A stretch of DNA of 33,261 nucleotides from Streptomyces laculatispora (GCF_017353455.1 NZ_JAFMPZ010000640.1:1-33261); one strand, 5' to 3'. Counted from the stretch's first letter, positions 1 to 11,243 are shown. Numbers and translations: made by a program. The notes: generated by a model not told the origin, from the letters alone.

Positions 1-67
1 CCTCAACCGCCGGACGGGCTTGAACCTGGGCTCAGAACGCTGCCCTGCCCCGCCGTGCGCGCATGAC

Positions 68-113
68 GAAGGCCCCTGTCGTAGCCCTGGGGAGGGCAAT
101 GACAGGGGCCTTC
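68..113. terminator. Bidirectional hairpin terminator downstream of rpsT
   Basis: A perfect 13-bp inverted repeat (68-80 pairs with 101-113) encloses a 20-nt loop that itself holds a 5-bp stem (84-88 with 93-97). It lies 120 bp past the rpsT stop on the minus strand. There is no clear U-tract, which is usual for streptomycete terminators, so it may serve both strands. The remaining bases from 1 to 235 show no convincing gene. Confidence 0.75.
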
Positions 114-235
114 GGTCTGTGCTTGGTGCGCCGCACCCGCGTGGCGAACGCAGGTTCGGTGTGCGGCGCGGGGTGCCGGTCAGGAGCGGGAGAGAGGGCC
201 CGCTGGTTCCGTTCCGGCGATCACATCGGGAATGC

Positions 236-502
236 TCAGCCCTGGAGGGTGGCAACCTTGGTGGCCAGCGCCGACTTCTTGTTGGCGGCGGCGTTCTTGT
301 GGATGACACCCTTCGAGACAGCCTTGTCGAGCGCACGGGAGGCGTCGCGGACGGCCAGGTTGGCCTTCTCGGCGTCGCCCGCAACGACGGCCTCGCGGGC
401 CTTGCGGATTGCGGTCTTGAGCGACGACTTGACGGCCTTGTTGCGCAGGCGCGCCTTCTCGTTGGTCTTGTTCCGCTTGATCTGGGACTTGATGTTCGCC
501 AC
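236..502 (-). CDS. rpsT: 30S ribosomal protein S20
   Basis: Small basic protein of 88 residues that binds 16S rRNA in the body of the 30S subunit and helps early assembly. The N-terminus [20 protein letters not shown], the Lys/Arg/Ala-rich helices and the late [13 protein letters not shown] segment (about residues 65-78) are the family signature, and the length is normal. The start codon is GTG (complement of 500-502), preceded by an AAGG Shine-Dalgarno sequence about 8 nt upstream. It is transcribed away from lepA, and a strong hairpin lies downstream. This divergent rpsT/lepA arrangement is a standard actinobacterial core order. Nothing unusual is seen in the protein. Confidence 0.97.
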   Translation of the reverse strand: MANIKSQIKRNKTNEKARLRNKAVKSSLKTAIRKAREAVVAGDAEKANLAVRDASRALDKAVSKGVIHKNAAANKKSALATKVATLQG

Positions 503-646
503 GAAAGAGCCTTTTCAGGTTCGTTGGATCTTCGATGTGCGCCCTGCGGCCGGAAAGCCACGAGGCACAGCTGTCCACGGTAGCAGCCGCGCTCCGACCG
601 GCCCAAACCGGTCTCCGCTCCGCAGGCGTGGGACGATGGGAGCTAC

Positions 647-670
647 GTACAGATCCGAGTACAGATCCGA
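647..670. repeat. Exact 12-bp tandem duplication in the rpsT/lepA divergent promoter region
   Basis: Two head-to-tail copies of GTACAGATCCGA occupy 647-658 and 659-670, inside the 225-bp spacer that must hold the promoters of rpsT (leftward) and lepA (rightward). It may be a chance duplication or a repeated regulator or promoter element. The sequence does not decide. Confidence 0.6.
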
Positions 671-727
671 CCGACCCGACATCGACCCGAGACACGGCGT
701 TCGGCGTCTCAAGAATCAGGACCCTGC

Positions 728-2602
728 GTGCCCGCGACTCCTCTCCACGTGCCCGAGCCGAGCCGTACCGACCCGGCGCTGATCCGCAATTTCTGCATCA
801 TCGCGCACATCGACCACGGCAAGTCGACCCTCGCCGACCGGATGCTCCAGCTGACCGGTGTGGTCGACCAGCGGCAGATGCGCGCTCAGTACCTCGACCG
901 GATGGACATCGAGCGCGAGCGTGGCATCACCATCAAGTCCCAGGCGGTTCGGCTGCCCTGGGCGCCCACCGTCGGCGAGGACCAGGGCAGCACCCACATC
1001 CTCAACATGATCGACACCCCGGGGCACGTCGACTTCACCTACGAGGTCTCCCGGTCGCTCGCGGCCTGTGAGGGCACGGTCCTGCTGGTCGACGCCGCGC
1101 AGGGCATCGAGGCCCAGACCCTCGCCAACCTGTACCTGGCGATGGAGAACGACCTCACCATCGTCCCGGTGCTGAACAAGATCGACCTGCCGGCCGCCCA
1201 GCCCGAGAAGTTCTCCGAAGAGCTCGCCAACCTCATCGGCTGCCAGCCCGAGGACGTGCTCAAGGTCTCCGCGAAGACCGGTGTCGGCGTGGACGCGCTG
1301 CTGAACCGGGTGGTCAGGGACGTCCCGGCGCCCGTCGGCAAGGCCGATGCCCCGGCCCGCGCGATGATCTTCGACTCGGTCTACGACTCGTACCGCGGCG
1401 TCGTGACGTACGTCCGTGTCGTGGACGGCTCGCTGAACAAGCGCGAGCGCATCCGGATGATGTCCACGGGCGCCACCCACGAGCTGCTGGAGATCGGTGT
1501 CTCCTCCCCGGAGATGACCCCGTCCGACGGCATCGGAGTGGGTGAGGTCGGCTACATCATCACCGGTGTGAAGGACGTCCGGCAGTCCAAGGTCGGTGAC
1601 ACGATCACCTCCCTGAACAAGGGGGCGACCGAGGCGCTGGGCGGCTACAAGGACCCCAAGCCGATGGTGTTCTCGGGTCTGTACCCGCTGGACGGATCGG
1701 ACTACCCGGACCTGCGCGAGGCCCTCGACAAGCTCCAGCTCAACGACGCCGCCCTGGTGTACGAGCCGGAGACCTCCGCAGCGCTCGGCTTCGGCTTCCG
1801 CGTCGGCTTCCTCGGCCTGCTCCACCTCGACGTGGTCCGCGAGCGGCTGGAGCGCGAGTTCGGCCTCGACCTCATCGCCACCGCGCCCAACGTGGTCTAC
1901 CGGGTCGAGATGGAGGACGGCAGCGAGCACACCGTCACCAACCCGAGTGAATTCCCCGAGGGCAAGATCGACAAGGTGCACGAGCCGGTCGTCCGGGCCA
2001 CGGTCCTGGCGCCCAGCGAGTTCATCGGCGCGATCATGGAGCTGTGCCAGCAGCGCCGCGGCACGCTCCTCGGCATGGACTACCTCTCCGAGGACCGGGT
2101 CGAGATCCGCTACACCCTGCCGCTCGCCGAGATCGTCTTCGACTTCTTCGACCAGCTGAAGTCCAAGACCCGCGGCTACGCCTCGCTCGACTACGAGCCC
2201 ACCGGCGAGCAGTCCGCCGAGCTCGTCAAGGTCGACATCCTGCTGCACGGCGACAAGGTCGACGCGTTCTCCGCGGTGACGCACAAGGACAAGGCGTACG
2301 CGTACGGCGTCCGGCTCGTCGCCAAGCTGCAGAAGCTGATCCCGCGGCAGAACTTCGAGGTGCCGATCCAGGCGGCCATCGGTTCCCGGGTCATCGCCCG
2401 TGAGACCGTCCGCGCCATCCGCAAGGACGTCCTCGCCAAGTGCTACGGCGGTGACATCTCCCGTAAGCGGAAGCTGCTGGAGAAGCAGAAGGAAGGCAAG
2501 AAGCGGATGAAGATGGTCGGCAACGTGGAGGTGCCGCAGGACGCGTTCATCTCCGTGCTGTCGACGGACGAGTCCGCCGGGGAGAGCAAGGCCAAGAAGT
2601 AG
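728..2602 (+). CDS. lepA: Elongation factor 4 (LepA), translational GTPase
   Basis: Ribosome-associated GTPase of 624 residues, proposed to back-translocate or remodel stalled ribosomes and to help 30S biogenesis. The G domain is intact: P-loop AHIDHGKS at residues 26-33, the G2 Thr in RGITIKS, G3 DTPGH and G4 NKID. These are followed by EF-G-like domains II, III and V and the LepA-specific C-terminal domain, which ends in a Lys-rich segment ([18 protein letters not shown]) typical of the family. The start is GTG 728 with a CAGGA motif just upstream. It is about 25 residues longer at the N-terminus than the E. coli protein, as in other actinobacteria. It stands alone between a divergent promoter region and a strong terminator. 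Confidence 0.97.
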   Translation: MPATPLHVPEPSRTDPALIRNFCIIAHIDHGKSTLADRMLQLTGVVDQRQMRAQYLDRMDIERERGITIKSQAVRLPWAPTVGEDQGSTHILNMIDTPGHVDFTYEVSRSLAACEGTVLLVDAAQGIEAQTLANLYLAMENDLTIVPVLNKIDLPAAQPEKFSEELANLIGCQPEDVLKVSAKTGVGVDALLNRVVRDVPAPVGKADAPARAMIFDSVYDSYRGVVTYVRVVDGSLNKRERIRMMSTGATHELLEIGVSSPEMTPSDGIGVGEVGYIITGVKDVRQSKVGDTITSLNKGATEALGGYKDPKPMVFSGLYPLDGSDYPDLREALDKLQLNDAALVYEPETSAALGFGFRVGFLGLLHLDVVRERLEREFGLDLIATAPNVVYRVEMEDGSEHTVTNPSEFPEGKIDKVHEPVVRATVLAPSEFIGAIMELCQQRRGTLLGMDYLSEDRVEIRYTLPLAEIVFDFFDQLKSKTRGYASLDYEPTGEQSAELVKVDILLHGDKVDAFSAVTHKDKAYAYGVRLVAKLQKLIPRQNFEVPIQAAIGSRVIARETVRAIRKDVLAKCYGGDISRKRKLLEKQKEGKKRMKMVGNVEVPQDAFISVLSTDESAGESKAKK

Positions 2603-2640
2603 TCCCGTCCCCCGCGTGCCGGACCTACTGATCGGTAGAC

Positions 2641-2688
2641 CGAACGGGCCCCCGCATCGCAGAACGCTGCGGCGCGGGGGCCCGTTCG
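2641..2688. terminator. lepA terminator hairpin
   Basis: A perfect 15-bp inverted repeat (2641-2655 with 2674-2688) with a second 5-bp stem inside the loop (2658-2662 with 2667-2671). It starts 38 bp after the lepA stop. A short GTT follows but there is no long T-run. Confidence 0.85.
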
Positions 2689-2865
2689 TTATGAAGCGGG
2701 GTCCGATTGCCCCTTACGCGCCGGACCTGGGCGCTCTACCCTGATCACGGCTTCGTAGTTACTCGCCAGTTAAACAAGCACTATCAAGCACACCAGACAT
2801 ACGCGGAGAGCAAGCCGCGAACCAGCAGCCGGTCGTGAAGCACTGCCGTAGGCCCGGAGGATGTC

Positions 2866-4755
<1,890 letters not shown>

Positions 4756-4783
4756 CGGCGGCCCGTCACCGGGCCCCGGCCGA

Positions 4784-4813
4784 CCGGCCCCCGCGTTCCG
4801 GCGCGGGGGCCGG
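4784..4813. terminator. Hairpin terminator after the acyl-CoA ligase gene
   Basis: A perfect 12-bp G+C-only stem (4784-4795 with 4802-4813) and a 6-nt loop, 28 bp after the stop codon. There is no T-tract. Confidence 0.75.
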
Positions 4814-4988
4814 GACGTCGTTGCGCCGCGCGCCTCCCCCGCGCGCCCCCCGTCTGCTTCTCGGCTCACTTCTCCCCTCACTTCGGTAACTCGACGCGTA
4901 TGGGCTGGGCCGATCTGTCACTCTGTCCCTGTCGTCAGCGGCGCAATAGCGAGAACAGGCAGAGCGAGAACAGGTCAGGAGCCGCCCT

Positions 4989-6911
4989 GTGGGGCCCATT
5001 CCCTTGCAGCGGGACATCGTGCAGCGTCCCGGAAGTAGTGCCGCGTCCACGGGTACCCAGCCGGCCGCCCGCACGAGCCTGCCCGGGAATCTGCTCGCGC
5101 CCGCAGCGGCCCGGCGGTTCGTCGCGGCCGCGCTCGCCGAGTGGAGCGGGCTCGGTCTGCCCGCGGCCGTGGGGTTCAGCGAGCGGCTGTCCGACGACGC
5201 GGCGGTGATCGTCAGTGAACTGGTCACCAACGCCGTCGTGCACGCCGGGACCCATGTCGAACTGCTCTTCCGGCTGGAGGAGGCGACCGAGGACGAGGTG
5301 TCGGCACTGGTGCTGGAGGTCTCCGACCACCATCCGGCCCGTGCCGTGCGCAGCGACGGCAGCGAGAACGGCGCCGGGCCCGACAGCGCGGCCGCCCCGG
5401 GGGAGCCCGCCGAGTACGGGCGCGGACTGGAGCTCGTCGCCACCCTCGCCGAACGCTGGGGCATCACCTACCGCACCGGCCTCAAGACCGTCTGGGCCCG
5501 GCTCCCCGTCGATGACTGGAACCCCTTCGCCGACGCCCGGGCGGAGCCCGGCTTCCAGCACGGGCTGCGGGCGGCCGAACTCCTTGCCCCCACCGCCCGG
5601 CGCGCCCTGCGGGACGACGCGGACTGGGCCGGGCGCGGCGCGCTCTCGTTCCTCGCCGAGGCCTCCGACCTGCTGGCCGGACAGCTCGACGAGGACATCG
5701 TGGCCGCGCTCGCCGGACAGTTACTGGTACCCAGGCTCGCCGACTGGTGCGCGATCTGGCTGGAGCCGGAGAGCGGCGGCCGCGCTGCCGTTCCGCGGCT
5801 CGCCAAGGTCTGGCACATCGACGAGACCCGTACGGACCCGTTGCGCGAGGTGCTGGAGGGGGACCCGCTCCGGCTCCCCGAGCGGGTCGGCACCGGACCC
5901 GTCTCGATTCCGTGGCCCGGCAGCACGGAGGACGCCGCCGCGCCGGACGGGAGCGACGGCGTCGCCCTCGCGTACCGGATCACCTCGGGCGGCCGCACCC
6001 TCGGCGCCGTACTCGTCGGCCGCGAGGGCATCGCCCGGGTGCCCGACGAGGTGACCGCCCTGATAGAGGACTTCGTACGCCGGGTCGGCCTCGCCGTGGG
6101 CGCGGCCCGCGCCTATACCCGGCAGGCCACCATCAGCCGCATCCTGCAGCGCGGACTGCTGCCCAGCAAGGTCGCCGACATACCGGGCGTCGCCAGCTCA
6201 CTGGTGTACGAGCCCAGCGACGACGGAGTGGTGGGCGGTGACTTCTACGACATCTTCCCGTGCCCGAACGACCGCTGGTGCTTCGTCCTCGGCGACGTCC
6301 AGGGCAGCGGTCCCGAGGCCGCCGTCGTCACCGGCCTCGCCCGCCCCTGGCTGCGGCTGCTGGCCCGCGAGGGCTTCCAGGTCGGCGAGGTCCTGGTCCG
6401 GCTGAACCGGCTGCTCCTCGACGACGCGATGGAGGCCGCCGAGGCGGCCGCGCTGATGGTCGCCGCCGCGGGCGGCCAGCAGTCCGCGGAGAGCGGGCCC
6501 CGGTTCCTCTCCCTGCTGTACGGGGAGCTCGTGCCGCTGCCCGACGGCGGCGCGCGCTGCACCCTGGCCAGCGCGGGCCACCCGCTGCCGCTGCTGCTGC
6601 GCCCCGACGGCACGGTGCGGATCGCCGCCGAACCGCAGCTGCTGCTCGGTGTCGTCGACGACGCCACGTACGAGAGCCAGAGCTTCGACCTGGCTCCCGG
6701 CGACAGCCTGCTGTGCGTCACCGACGGGGTGACGGAGCGACGCTCCGGCCCGGTGATGTTCGACGACGGCGACGGCCTGGCGCAGGCGCTGGCCGACTGC
6801 ACCGGGCTGACCGCCGAGGGGATCGCCGACCGCATCAACCAGGCGGTGCACGCCTTCGCCGAGCGCCCGCCGGACGACGATCTGGCGCTGCTGGTCCTCC
6901 AGGCCCTGTAA
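4989..6911 (+). CDS. Anti-sigma-type ATPase / GAF-like / SpoIIE-type PP2C phosphatase
   Basis: Predicted 640-residue soluble partner-switching regulator. An N-terminal HATPase_c (RsbW-like) domain spans about residues 25-170, with the N-box SELVTNAVVHAG (Glu77, Asn81) and G-box GRGLELVATLAERWG (from Gly144). A middle GAF-like segment spans about 200-370. A C-terminal SpoIIE/RsbU PP2C domain begins near 390 and keeps the metal-ligand aspartates in GGDFYDIF (Asp418), GDVQGSG (Asp436) and the final DDLALL (629-634). The family knowledge is that such proteins phosphorylate or dephosphorylate anti-anti-sigma factors of SigB-type systems. The combination of kinase-like and phosphatase domains in one chain is a streptomycete speciality. 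GTG 4989 has AGGAG 7 nt upstream. No sigma factor or anti-anti-sigma gene is adjacent, so its partner must be elsewhere. Confidence 0.88.
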   Translation: MGPIPLQRDIVQRPGSSAASTGTQPAARTSLPGNLLAPAAARRFVAAALAEWSGLGLPAAVGFSERLSDDAAVIVSELVTNAVVHAGTHVELLFRLEEATEDEVSALVLEVSDHHPARAVRSDGSENGAGPDSAAAPGEPAEYGRGLELVATLAERWGITYRTGLKTVWARLPVDDWNPFADARAEPGFQHGLRAAELLAPTARRALRDDADWAGRGALSFLAEASDLLAGQLDEDIVAALAGQLLVPRLADWCAIWLEPESGGRAAVPRLAKVWHIDETRTDPLREVLEGDPLRLPERVGTGPVSIPWPGSTEDAAAPDGSDGVALAYRITSGGRTLGAVLVGREGIARVPDEVTALIEDFVRRVGLAVGAARAYTRQATISRILQRGLLPSKVADIPGVASSLVYEPSDDGVVGGDFYDIFPCPNDRWCFVLGDVQGSGPEAAVVTGLARPWLRLLAREGFQVGEVLVRLNRLLLDDAMEAAEAAALMVAAAGGQQSAESGPRFLSLLYGELVPLPDGGARCTLASAGHPLPLLLRPDGTVRIAAEPQLLLGVVDDATYESQSFDLAPGDSLLCVTDGVTERRSGPVMFDDGDGLAQALADCTGLTAEGIADRINQAVHAFAERPPDDDLALLVLQAL

Positions 6912-6919
6912 GGCCCGCA

Positions 6920-6953
6920 GCGCCTGCCCGGCGGATCGGGGGCGGGCAGGCGC
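6920..6953. terminator. Hairpin terminator before hemW
   Basis: An 11-bp perfect inverted repeat (6920-6930 with 6943-6953) with a 12-nt loop, starting 9 bp after the phosphatase stop codon. Confidence 0.7.
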
Positions 6954-7010
6954 GGTGGCCGGAGACCAGGGTGGCGTCCGGTTGCCGGGCGGCGCGCGAC
7001 AATGGACGGT

Positions 7011-8243
7011 ATGCCTTCCGTACTGCCCGATGGTGAGCCCGTGCCCGACGACGGGGCGCTGCCCCGCCATGCCCTGGAAGGCGCCGCCGGCCGGCCGCTC
7101 GGCTTCTACCTGCATGTGCCGTACTGCGCGACCCGCTGCGGCTACTGCGACTTCAACACCTACACCGCGACCGAGCTGCGCGGCTCCGGCGGGGCGCTGG
7201 CCTCCCGGGACAACTACGCCTCCCATCTGATCGGCGAGGTCCGCCAGGCCCGCAAGGTCCTGGGCGACGACCCCCGGCCGGTCCGCACGGTCTTCGTCGG
7301 CGGCGGTACGCCGACCCTGCTGGCCGCCGCCGATCTCGTCAGGATGCTGGCGGCGATCCGGGAGGAGTTCGGGCTCGCGGACGATGCGGAGATCACCACC
7401 GAGGCGAACCCGGAGTCGGTCGGCCCGGCGTACCTGGCCGAACTGCGCGAGGGCGGCTTCAACCGGATCTCCTTCGGGATGCAGAGCGCCCGGCAGCACG
7501 TACTGAAGATCCTCGACCGCACGCACACCCCCGGCCGGCCCGAGGCCTGTGTCGCCGAGGCGCGGGCGGCCGGTTTCGACCACGTCAACCTCGACCTGAT
7601 CTACGGCACCCCGGGCGAGTCCGACGACGACTGGCGGGCCTCGCTGGACGCGGCGATCGGCGCCGGGCCCGACCATGTGTCCGCGTACGCCCTGATCGTC
7701 GAGGAGGGCACTCAGCTGGCCCGCCGGATCAAGCGCGGCGAGATCCCGATGACGGACGACGACGCGCACGCCGACCGCTATCTGATCGCGGACGAGGCGA
7801 TGGCCGCGGCGGGCTTCTCCTGGTACGAGGTGTCGAACTGGTCCCGGACGCCCGAGGGCCGCTGCCTGCACAACGAGCTGTACTGGCGCGGCGCCGACTG
7901 GTGGGGCGCCGGACCCGGCGCGCACAGCCACGTCGGCGGCGTGCGCTGGTGGAACGTGAAGCACCCGGGGGCGTACGCGCAGGCGCTGGCCGAGGGGCGC
8001 TCGCCCGGGGCCGGACGCGAGATCCTCTCCGCGGAGGACCGCCGCGTCGAGCGCATCCTGCTGGAGCTGCGGCTCGCCGACGGCTGCCCGCTGTCCCTGC
8101 TCGCCCCGGCCGGGCTCACCGCTGCCCGGCGGGCCGTGGAGGACGGTCTGCTGGAGTCCGGGCCGTTCGGGGACGGCCGGGCCGTGCTGACCCTGCGGGG
8201 GCGGCTGCTGGCCGACGCGGTGGTGCGGGACCTGGTGGACTGA
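7011..8243 (+). CDS. hemW: HemW radical-SAM haem chaperone (HemN-like)
   Basis: Radical-SAM protein of about 410 residues. The cluster motif is CATRCGYCDF (Cys-x3-Cys-x2-Cys followed by Asp-Phe). True oxygen-independent coproporphyrinogen oxidase HemN instead has Cys-x2-Cys-x-Cys after the first cysteine, so this is the HemW branch, which binds and delivers haem. Such genes are often misannotated as hemN. The VGGGTPTLL, NRISFGMQS and C-terminal winged-helix (HemN_C) segments are also present. Two in-frame ATGs exist, at 7002 and 7011. I prefer 7011, because a GACAAT -10-like hexamer ends 7 nt before it and no Shine-Dalgarno sequence is visible, so the mRNA may be leaderless. The gene converges on the minus-strand gene ending at 8262 with an 18-bp gap. 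Confidence 0.9.
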   Translation: MPSVLPDGEPVPDDGALPRHALEGAAGRPLGFYLHVPYCATRCGYCDFNTYTATELRGSGGALASRDNYASHLIGEVRQARKVLGDDPRPVRTVFVGGGTPTLLAAADLVRMLAAIREEFGLADDAEITTEANPESVGPAYLAELREGGFNRISFGMQSARQHVLKILDRTHTPGRPEACVAEARAAGFDHVNLDLIYGTPGESDDDWRASLDAAIGAGPDHVSAYALIVEEGTQLARRIKRGEIPMTDDDAHADRYLIADEAMAAAGFSWYEVSNWSRTPEGRCLHNELYWRGADWWGAGPGAHSHVGGVRWWNVKHPGAYAQALAEGRSPGAGREILSAEDRRVERILLELRLADGCPLSLLAPAGLTAARRAVEDGLLESGPFGDGRAVLTLRGRLLADAVVRDLVD

Positions 8244-8261
8244 GGACGCGCCGGGGACGGC

Positions 8262-11126
8262 TCACCCCACCGGGCAGCCGACCGGGGTGATCTTGTGGCC
8301 CCCGGCCGGCCGGCCGCAGATGATCCTGCTGTGGATCCGGCCGTCCGGATACGTGATCTCGACGACGTCGAGACCGTGGCCGGCCTGGGCCTCGTACGGG
8401 ATGAAGCCGCGGAACGTGATCGTGCCGGTGGGCATCGTCTGCAGGTTCACCGCATACAGGTTCGCCCACGTCTCGGCGGCGCTGTTCATCGTGTCGCCGT
8501 GGCTGGCGGCGTCGTACAGGGCGGCCGTCGCGCTGTAGGAGATGACCGACTGCCCGCTGGCGAACAGGCCGTCCTGGTAGGGCCTGGCGGCCGGCAGGCG
8601 CGGCAGGGTCCCGCCCGCGGGCAGCAGGCCCTCCAGGGTCCGGTGCGCCTGCGCGTAGAAGCCGTCGGCCCGGCCGCGGCCCATCGGGGCGAGCGCCGTG
8701 TGGTAGAGCGTGACGTCCTCGGCGAGATCCGTGCTGTCGTCGAACCGCGCCTTGGTCAGGTCGTCGCCGGTGAAGACCGTGATGGGCTTCCCCGCGCAGC
8801 CCTGGGAGAGCCGGCCCATCAGATTGTTGACGTCCTCGACCCGGCCGGCGAAGTACAGGGCGTCCGGTGCCGGGTCCGCGTCGCAGATCTTCTGGACCGG
8901 CTTGTCGAGGTCGGCGCTGTTGTGGTGGCCCAGGCCGTACGTCTCCAGCGGGGCCACCTCGAACCCGGCCTTCTTCAGCATCGTGCGCCCCACCTTGCGC
9001 TGCTCCTGCGTGTAGCGGTCCTTGTCGTTGTTGACCAGCCTGCGGGAGAGCACGAGGGCCCGCGGATGCGGGGACTTCCCGGCCACCTGCCCGGCCACCA
9101 GGCCCAGCGCGTCCGCCTGCTCCTCGTCGGTCGCGGCGATGCCGAAGTAGTTCGAGTAGCCCTTCGCCAGATAGCCGCCGGAGTTGGTCGTGTCCACCAC
9201 CGGGAGACCGGCCTCCTGAAGCAGCTCGGTGGCCCGGGGACTGTCCGTGGTGTCGCGCCCGAGCCCGACCACCCCGACGACCCTGCGGTCCTTCCTCGCC
9301 ACCTCGATGATCTTCTTCACCGCCGGGATCTGCTGGAGCATGTCCTGCCCGCCGTTGGCGGTCAGCACCTTGAGCTTGACGGAGAAGTCCAGCTTGTTGG
9401 TGTGGTGCTGGTACAGGTACACACCCGTCAGCTCCTCCAGGGCCTTGCGGGTGCCCTCCGGGGACGTGGCGGTGAACGGGCCCGCGTAGATGACGGTGAC
9501 GTAATCGTCCCCGGGCATGATGGCGGCGTTCTCCTCCTCCACGGCCCGCTCGATCCGGTCGAAGGTGACGCCCTTGCCGGAGCCGTTCAGCGACAGGTCG
9601 TTGCCCGAGGCGAAACGCACCTGTGTGGTCGTCGACACACCTATGCACTCCTTCGGCCCGCCGCCCGGGCCGGAGAGCTTCACCGAGTCCGTGTTCACGT
9701 CGGTGAGCGGACCGTGGCAGTACCGGTTCGCCAGCTGACTGCTCACCAGGAAGGTCGCCAGCAGGGCGCCGACCAGGAGGAGCGCCACGGTCGTACGCGA
9801 CATCACCCACCAGACCCACGTCCTGCGCACGCGCGTCGTGACCAGCTGCGCGTGCCCGTGCTCATGGGTCAGCTGCTCGGTCGAGAGCGGCAGCCGCAGC
9901 ACCCAGGCGAGCGTGGCGGCGGCCGCCGGGGACTGGCCGATGCTGAGATGGCTGATCCAGTTGTCGTAACGGGCCCGCGCCGCACCGGTGTGCATGGGCA
10001 GCGGTTCCGCGGGCAGCGGCGGGGTGTGCCGCAGTATCTCGGCCGCCGGCAGCGAGGCCAGGAGCAGCAGCGGATCCACCTCGCTGCGCCGGGAGCGGAC
10101 GTTGTTGAGGGCGTTGATCAGCTGGATGCCGCCGTTGCTCTGACAGGCGGTGGGAAGGAACACCACCGGCGGCACGACGCGCTTGCCGCGCCGCCAGTCC
10201 AGCGCGTGGGGACGGTAGTTGTCCCGCAGGTCCTCCAGCAGTGCCTGGACCCGCAGCTCCAGATGGAACTGGCGGGACTGCTCGTCGCCCGCCGCCGCGT
10301 CGGCCACCCGCCCGGCGACCACCGCGGCCCGGACCCGGATGACCCGCCACGACCCGCTGGGCGAGAAGCGGGACCAGCCGTCGGACGGGTATCCGGTACT
10401 GGCCGCGGCCAGCGAGGAGGTGGTGGCGAACCACCTGCTGGCCCGCCGCAGCCACAGCAGCGGCGGCGCCGACGTCGTCACCAGCCGGACGACGGCCAGA
10501 CCCAGCACCGCGCCCACGGCCACCAGGGCGGTGGGCACCCAGCCGATCTCGCCGAGCAGCACACCGAGCACCGCGATGACGACGGCCCCGAGGAACGTCT
10601 CGGGCCGCACCGACTCCCTGAACGCGCCCAGCCAGTTCCGCGGGCCCCGTCGGCTGACCCGCCAGCGCAGCGTGCTCAGCTGCTCCAGGATCCGGTCGTC
10701 GCGGTCGCCGGGGGAGCCGCCGTGGTCCGGCTCCCCGACCACGGCGGCGGTGGCCTGCTCGATGGCGCCGAGCAGCCGCGAGCGGGGAAAGGAGAAGGGC
10801 TTGTACTGCGAGCCGCTCCGGATCTCCCACGGCTTCTCGGTCAGTGTGCGGACCATGTCGAGCGCCGCGTCGTACGGCGTCGCGCCACGGCCGTCGAGCA
10901 GCTTCAGCGGCACGCGGCGCAGCTGATTGGCGTGGTGGATCTGGCGCACGATCTGCTCGACCCTGGCGTCCACGGCGGACGGGACGTCGGCGTCGGCGGC
11001 CTGGAGGACCACCAGCGGCATCACCGGCCGGTTGTCCCGGTACCGGTCGATGAGCTGCTGCACGAAGTGGAAGACGGCCGAGGCCGCCTCGTTGTCCGCA
11101 CTGTCCCGCCACACTTCGCGCGCCAT
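8262..11126 (-). CDS. Large membrane protein with extracytoplasmic type-1 periplasmic-binding-protein domain
   Basis: Predicted 954-residue membrane protein. Residues 1-175 and about 225-440 look cytoplasmic. They are split by two membrane spans (about 178-196 and 198-220), and a third span (about 445-465, TTVALLLVGALLATFLVSS) leads into a roughly 490-residue extracytoplasmic C-terminus. That C-terminus resembles a type-1 PBP/branched-chain amino acid receptor (VVGVVGLGRDTTDS, AGLPVVDTTNSGG, FGIAATDEEQADALG). The cytoplasmic parts contain blocks shaped like NTPase strands (for example VVPPVVFLPTACQSNGG) but I see no Walker A. No permease or ABC ATPase gene is adjacent, so a sensory role is more likely than transport. 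This is inference. The start at 11126 is chosen because the region further upstream is not protein-like and GGAAGG lies about 9 nt upstream. It sits between hemW and the DUF3097 gene and looks like an accessory insertion. Confidence 0.8.
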   Translation of the reverse strand: MAREVWRDSADNEAASAVFHFVQQLIDRYRDNRPVMPLVVLQAADADVPSAVDARVEQIVRQIHHANQLRRVPLKLLDGRGATPYDAALDMVRTLTEKPWEIRSGSQYKPFSFPRSRLLGAIEQATAAVVGEPDHGGSPGDRDDRILEQLSTLRWRVSRRGPRNWLGAFRESVRPETFLGAVVIAVLGVLLGEIGWVPTALVAVGAVLGLAVVRLVTTSAPPLLWLRRASRWFATTSSLAAASTGYPSDGWSRFSPSGSWRVIRVRAAVVAGRVADAAAGDEQSRQFHLELRVQALLEDLRDNYRPHALDWRRGKRVVPPVVFLPTACQSNGGIQLINALNNVRSRRSEVDPLLLLASLPAAEILRHTPPLPAEPLPMHTGAARARYDNWISHLSIGQSPAAAATLAWVLRLPLSTEQLTHEHGHAQLVTTRVRRTWVWWVMSRTTVALLLVGALLATFLVSSQLANRYCHGPLTDVNTDSVKLSGPGGGPKECIGVSTTTQVRFASGNDLSLNGSGKGVTFDRIERAVEEENAAIMPGDDYVTVIYAGPFTATSPEGTRKALEELTGVYLYQHHTNKLDFSVKLKVLTANGGQDMLQQIPAVKKIIEVARKDRRVVGVVGLGRDTTDSPRATELLQEAGLPVVDTTNSGGYLAKGYSNYFGIAATDEEQADALGLVAGQVAGKSPHPRALVLSRRLVNNDKDRYTQEQRKVGRTMLKKAGFEVAPLETYGLGHHNSADLDKPVQKICDADPAPDALYFAGRVEDVNNLMGRLSQGCAGKPITVFTGDDLTKARFDDSTDLAEDVTLYHTALAPMGRGRADGFYAQAHRTLEGLLPAGGTLPRLPAARPYQDGLFASGQSVISYSATAALYDAASHGDTMNSAAETWANLYAVNLQTMPTGTITFRGFIPYEAQAGHGLDVVEITYPDGRIHSRIICGRPAGGHKITPVGCPVG

Positions 11127-11199
11127 CGCCCCGTGCCTTCCCTCGCGAAAAGAGACCAGGCACCACTCAATAACCGATGATGCGTGCGGGGCGCAGGTC

Positions 11200-11205
11200 A
11201 TTGTA
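11200..11205 (-). promoter_or_regulatory. Candidate -10 box for the PBP-domain membrane protein
   Basis: On the minus strand the hexamer TACAAT lies about 75 bp upstream of the ATG at 11126. The -35 region is poor, as is common in streptomycetes. Assignment is tentative. Confidence 0.35.
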
Positions 11206-11222
11206 GGGATCGGCCCCGGATT

Positions 11223-11238
11223 GGCGGGAAGACCCGCC
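11223..11238. terminator. Short hairpin just past the DUF3097 gene
   Basis: GGCGGG-AAGA-CCCGCC forms a perfect 6-bp stem with a 4-nt loop, 5 bp downstream of the DUF3097 stop on the minus strand. It is short but well placed to end that transcript before the next minus-strand promoter. Confidence 0.45.
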
Positions 11239-11243
11239 GGACA

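Noticed and set aside
4949..4977. Two nearby copies of AGCGAGAACAGG upstream of the SpoIIE-type phosphatase
   Set aside because: Short, imperfectly spaced and without a known binding factor; noted but not supported as an operator.
8295..11180. A 961-codon plus-strand frame opposite the PBP-domain membrane protein
   Set aside because: Its translation is Arg/Gly/His-rich with no domain. It is the mirror of strong G/C third-position bias in the real minus-strand gene.
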